Origin: Actinomadura meyerae
GTDB lineage: Bacteria > Actinomycetota > Actinomycetes > Streptosporangiales > Streptosporangiaceae
Assembly (NCBI RefSeq): GCF_900188445.1
Contig: NZ_FZOR01000055.1
Location: forward strand, 1 to 47,266
Direction of reading: 5' to 3'
Length of the DNA stretch: 47,266 bases
Made by a program: the position numbers and the translations under genes. Position 1 is the stretch's first letter, and each line of letters opens with the position of its first letter. Below the pieces are notes generated by a model that saw nothing but the letters and a program-made list of their open reading frames with translations, was not told the DNA's origin and ran no database searches. Below are positions 45,704 to 47,266 of the stretch, in pieces.

Positions 45704-47038
45704 TCAGGGGCGGCCGAGGGCGCGGTAGTTCCAGCCCGCCGCGCGCCACCGCTCCGGGTCGAGGGCGTTGCGGCCGTCCACGATGTTGCGTTCGGCGACG
45801 GCCTCGGCGAGGGCGGCCGGGTCCATGCCGCGGAACTCCGGCCATTCGGTCAGCAGCAGGACGACGTGCGCGTCCCGGGCCGCCGACAGGGCCGAGTCGC
45901 CGTACTCCAGGGTGGGCTGGGCGCGGCGCGCGTTCCGCATGGCCTGCGGGTCGTACACGGTGACCTTGGCGCCCTGCGCCCGGATCGAGGCGGCCACGTC
46001 CAGCGCGGGGGAGTCGCGGACGTCGTCGGAGTTCGGTTTGAACGCGGCGCCGAGGACGCCGACCGTCCGCCCGGCGAAGGAGCCGCCGAGCAGCTGCCGG
46101 GCGAGGTCCACCATCCGGATCCGGCGCCGGATGTTGATCTCGTCGACCTCGCGCAGGAACGTCAGCGCCTGGTCGGCGCCGAGCTCGCCCGCGCGGGCCA
46201 TGAAGGCCCGGATGTCCTTGGGCAGGCAGCCGCCGCCGAAGCCGAGCCCGGGGCCGAGGAACTTGCCGCCGATCCGGTCGTCGTAGGACAGCGCCTCGGA
46301 GAGCTTCGTCACATCGGCGTGCGCGGCCTCGCAGACCTCCGCCATCGCGTTGATGAACGAGATCTTGGTGGCGAGGAAGGCGTTGGCCGAGACCTTCACG
46401 AGCTCGGCGGTGGCGAAGTCGGCGGTGATGAACGGCGTGCCCTCGGCGATCATCGTCCGGTAGATCTCGCGGAGCACCTTCTCGGCGTGCTCGGCCGCGC
46501 CCTGCTCGGCGGGCAGCCCCGCCACGATCCGGTCGGGGTGCAGGGTGTCCTGGACGGCGAACCCCTCGCGGAGGAACTCGGGGTTCCAGGCGAGCACGGC
46601 GTCGCCGCCGACCGGCGCGATCCGGGCGATGGTCTCGGCGAGCCTGGCGGCCGTCCCGACCGGCACGGTCGACTTGCCCACGATCAGGCAGGGCCGGTTC
46701 AGCAGCGGCGCGAGCGAGGCGACGGCGTCGTCCACGTAGCGCATGTCGGCCGCGTACTCGCCGGCCTTCTGCGGCGTCCCGACGCAGAGGAAGTGGACGT
46801 CGCCGAACTCGGCGGCCTCCTTGTAGGACGTCGTGAACCGCAGCCGCCCCGTCTCCAGGCCCCGGCGCAGCACGGGCTCCAGGCCGGGTTCGTAGAACGG
46901 CAGGTCACCTGCGGCGAGCCGCGCGATCCGCTCGGCGTCCACGTCGAGCCCGAGCACCTCGAACCCGAGGTCGGCCATGCAGGCCGCGTGGGTGGCGCCC
47001 AGATAGCCCGTTCCGATGACCGTCAGCCGGTGGGTCAA
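45704..47038 (-). CDS. ugd: UDP-glucose 6-dehydrogenase
   Basis: The 444-aa product oxidises UDP-glucose to UDP-glucuronate with two NAD+, for surface polysaccharides. It shows the Rossmann motif VIGTGYLGATHA, LCVGTPQKAGEYAADMRYV, VGKSTVPVGT, NPEFLREGFAV, the catalytic Cys in FGGGCLPKDIRAF, and GAAFKPNSDDVRDSPAL. The start is a TTG at 47038 with GAAGGGAGCG upstream, which supports it; no better start fits the N-terminal strand. Confidence 0.93.
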   Translation of the reverse strand: MTHRLTVIGTGYLGATHAACMADLGFEVLGLDVDAERIARLAAGDLPFYEPGLEPVLRRGLETGRLRFTTSYKEAAEFGDVHFLCVGTPQKAGEYAADMRYVDDAVASLAPLLNRPCLIVGKSTVPVGTAARLAETIARIAPVGGDAVLAWNPEFLREGFAVQDTLHPDRIVAGLPAEQGAAEHAEKVLREIYRTMIAEGTPFITADFATAELVKVSANAFLATKISFINAMAEVCEAAHADVTKLSEALSYDDRIGGKFLGPGLGFGGGCLPKDIRAFMARAGELGADQALTFLREVDEINIRRRIRMVDLARQLLGGSFAGRTVGVLGAAFKPNSDDVRDSPALDVAASIRAQGAKVTVYDPQAMRNARRAQPTLEYGDSALSAARDAHVVLLLTEWPEFRGMDPAALAEAVAERNIVDGRNALDPERWRAAGWNYRALGRP

Positions 47039-47139
47039 GACCCGCTCCCTTCGATTCGCCGTCGCCGACTAGCGGCCTCTCCTGCAACGTGCCCACTGCG
47101 GGCCCGTACCTGCTCCGCCCGCCGGTCCCTACTGGCGGG

Positions 47140-47145
47140 TAGCAT
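47140..47145 (+). promoter_or_regulatory. putative leaderless -10 box of the acyl-CoA dehydrogenase gene
   Basis: TAGCAT fits TANNNT and ends 8 nt before the ATG at 47153, which lacks a ribosome site. Confidence 0.4.
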
Positions 47146-47152
47146 CTGCGGC

Positions 47153-47266
47153 ATGAGTTCTGACTTTCCCACGTACGCGCCGTCGGAGGAGCATGAGCTG
47201 CTGCGGCGGACGGTGCGCGAGCTGGCGGAGGCCAAGATCGCTCCTTTCGCGGCGGAGGTGGACGAG
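47153..47266 (+). CDS. acyl-CoA dehydrogenase, N-terminal fragment
   Basis: Only 38 codons are present before the window ends. YAPSEEHELLRRTVRELAEAKIAPFAAEVDE is the first helical stretch of the acyl-CoA dehydrogenase N-terminal domain. These flavoenzymes make 2-enoyl-CoA in beta-oxidation and related paths. The gene is divergent from ugd, 114 bases away. The call rests on this short region alone. Confidence 0.75.
   Translation, partial: MSSDFPTYAPSEEHELLRRTVRELAEAKIAPFAAEVDE

Overview
The window is GC-rich actinobacterial DNA, probably from a filamentous actinomycete; Thermomonosporaceae (Actinomadura-like) is my guess, made without any database search. The signs are strong GC bias at third codon positions, many GTG and TTG starts, 4-nt start/stop overlaps, a type VII secretion (EccC-type) ATPase with an FHA domain, a Tad pilus locus with a LysM/BTAD membrane protein, an acyl-CoA carboxylase epsilon subunit, trehalose synthesis through TreY/TreZ, and several TANNNT -10 boxes placed for leaderless mRNAs.

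Layout. 1-1.4 kb: lower-GC accessory DNA with an uncertain small ORF, a lipoprotein and a small membrane protein overlapping it by ATGA. 1.5-5.0 kb: a STAND-type NTPase with a helical-repeat tail, translationally coupled to an aminoglycoside-phosphotransferase-fold kinase. 5.0-9.5 kb (minus): an orphan FHA-EccC ATPase. 9.5-11.3 kb: a divergent NAD-dependent epimerase/TetR pair with two matching operators, and a probable leaderless 15-codon leader ORF coupled to the tetR start. 11.5-21.4 kb: a compact Tad/Flp pilus operon (cpaB-like, cpaE-like, tadA, tadB, tadC, flp pilin, tadE, a second tadE-like gene, tadG-like, then the LysM/BTAD protein). 21.5-24 kb (minus): a beta-propeller lipoprotein and a NYN-domain protein.

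24-32 kb is central metabolism: accE-pccB divergent from ppc (propionyl/acetyl-CoA carboxylation and anaplerosis), a GNAT, an enoyl-CoA hydratase, biotin ligase (which would biotinylate the carboxylase partner) and a class III adenylate cyclase. 32-33 kb: bfd-bfr iron storage with an IdeR/DmdR-type iron box. 33-39.5 kb: glgX-treY-treZ, which together turn glycogen or maltodextrin into trehalose. 39.6-41.7 kb: an OmpR-type two-component system. 41.7-47.2 kb: a GtrA-like membrane protein, purK-purE, an unknown secreted protein, a CoA-binding protein, UDP-glucose dehydrogenase, and the start of an acyl-CoA dehydrogenase cut by the window end.

The most unusual non-coding signal is a palindromic element with core GGGGGACGACCCCC. 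It occurs three times: once between genes, once in frame inside ppc, and once in the extreme 5' end of purK. The other new-looking signals are regulatory: the tetR leader ORF and paired operators, a 21-bp palindrome between the accE-pccB and ppc starts, and repeated leaderless -10 boxes. I saw no tRNA, rRNA, CRISPR array, insertion sequence or prophage. No stretch longer than about 300 bases lacks a plausible gene.
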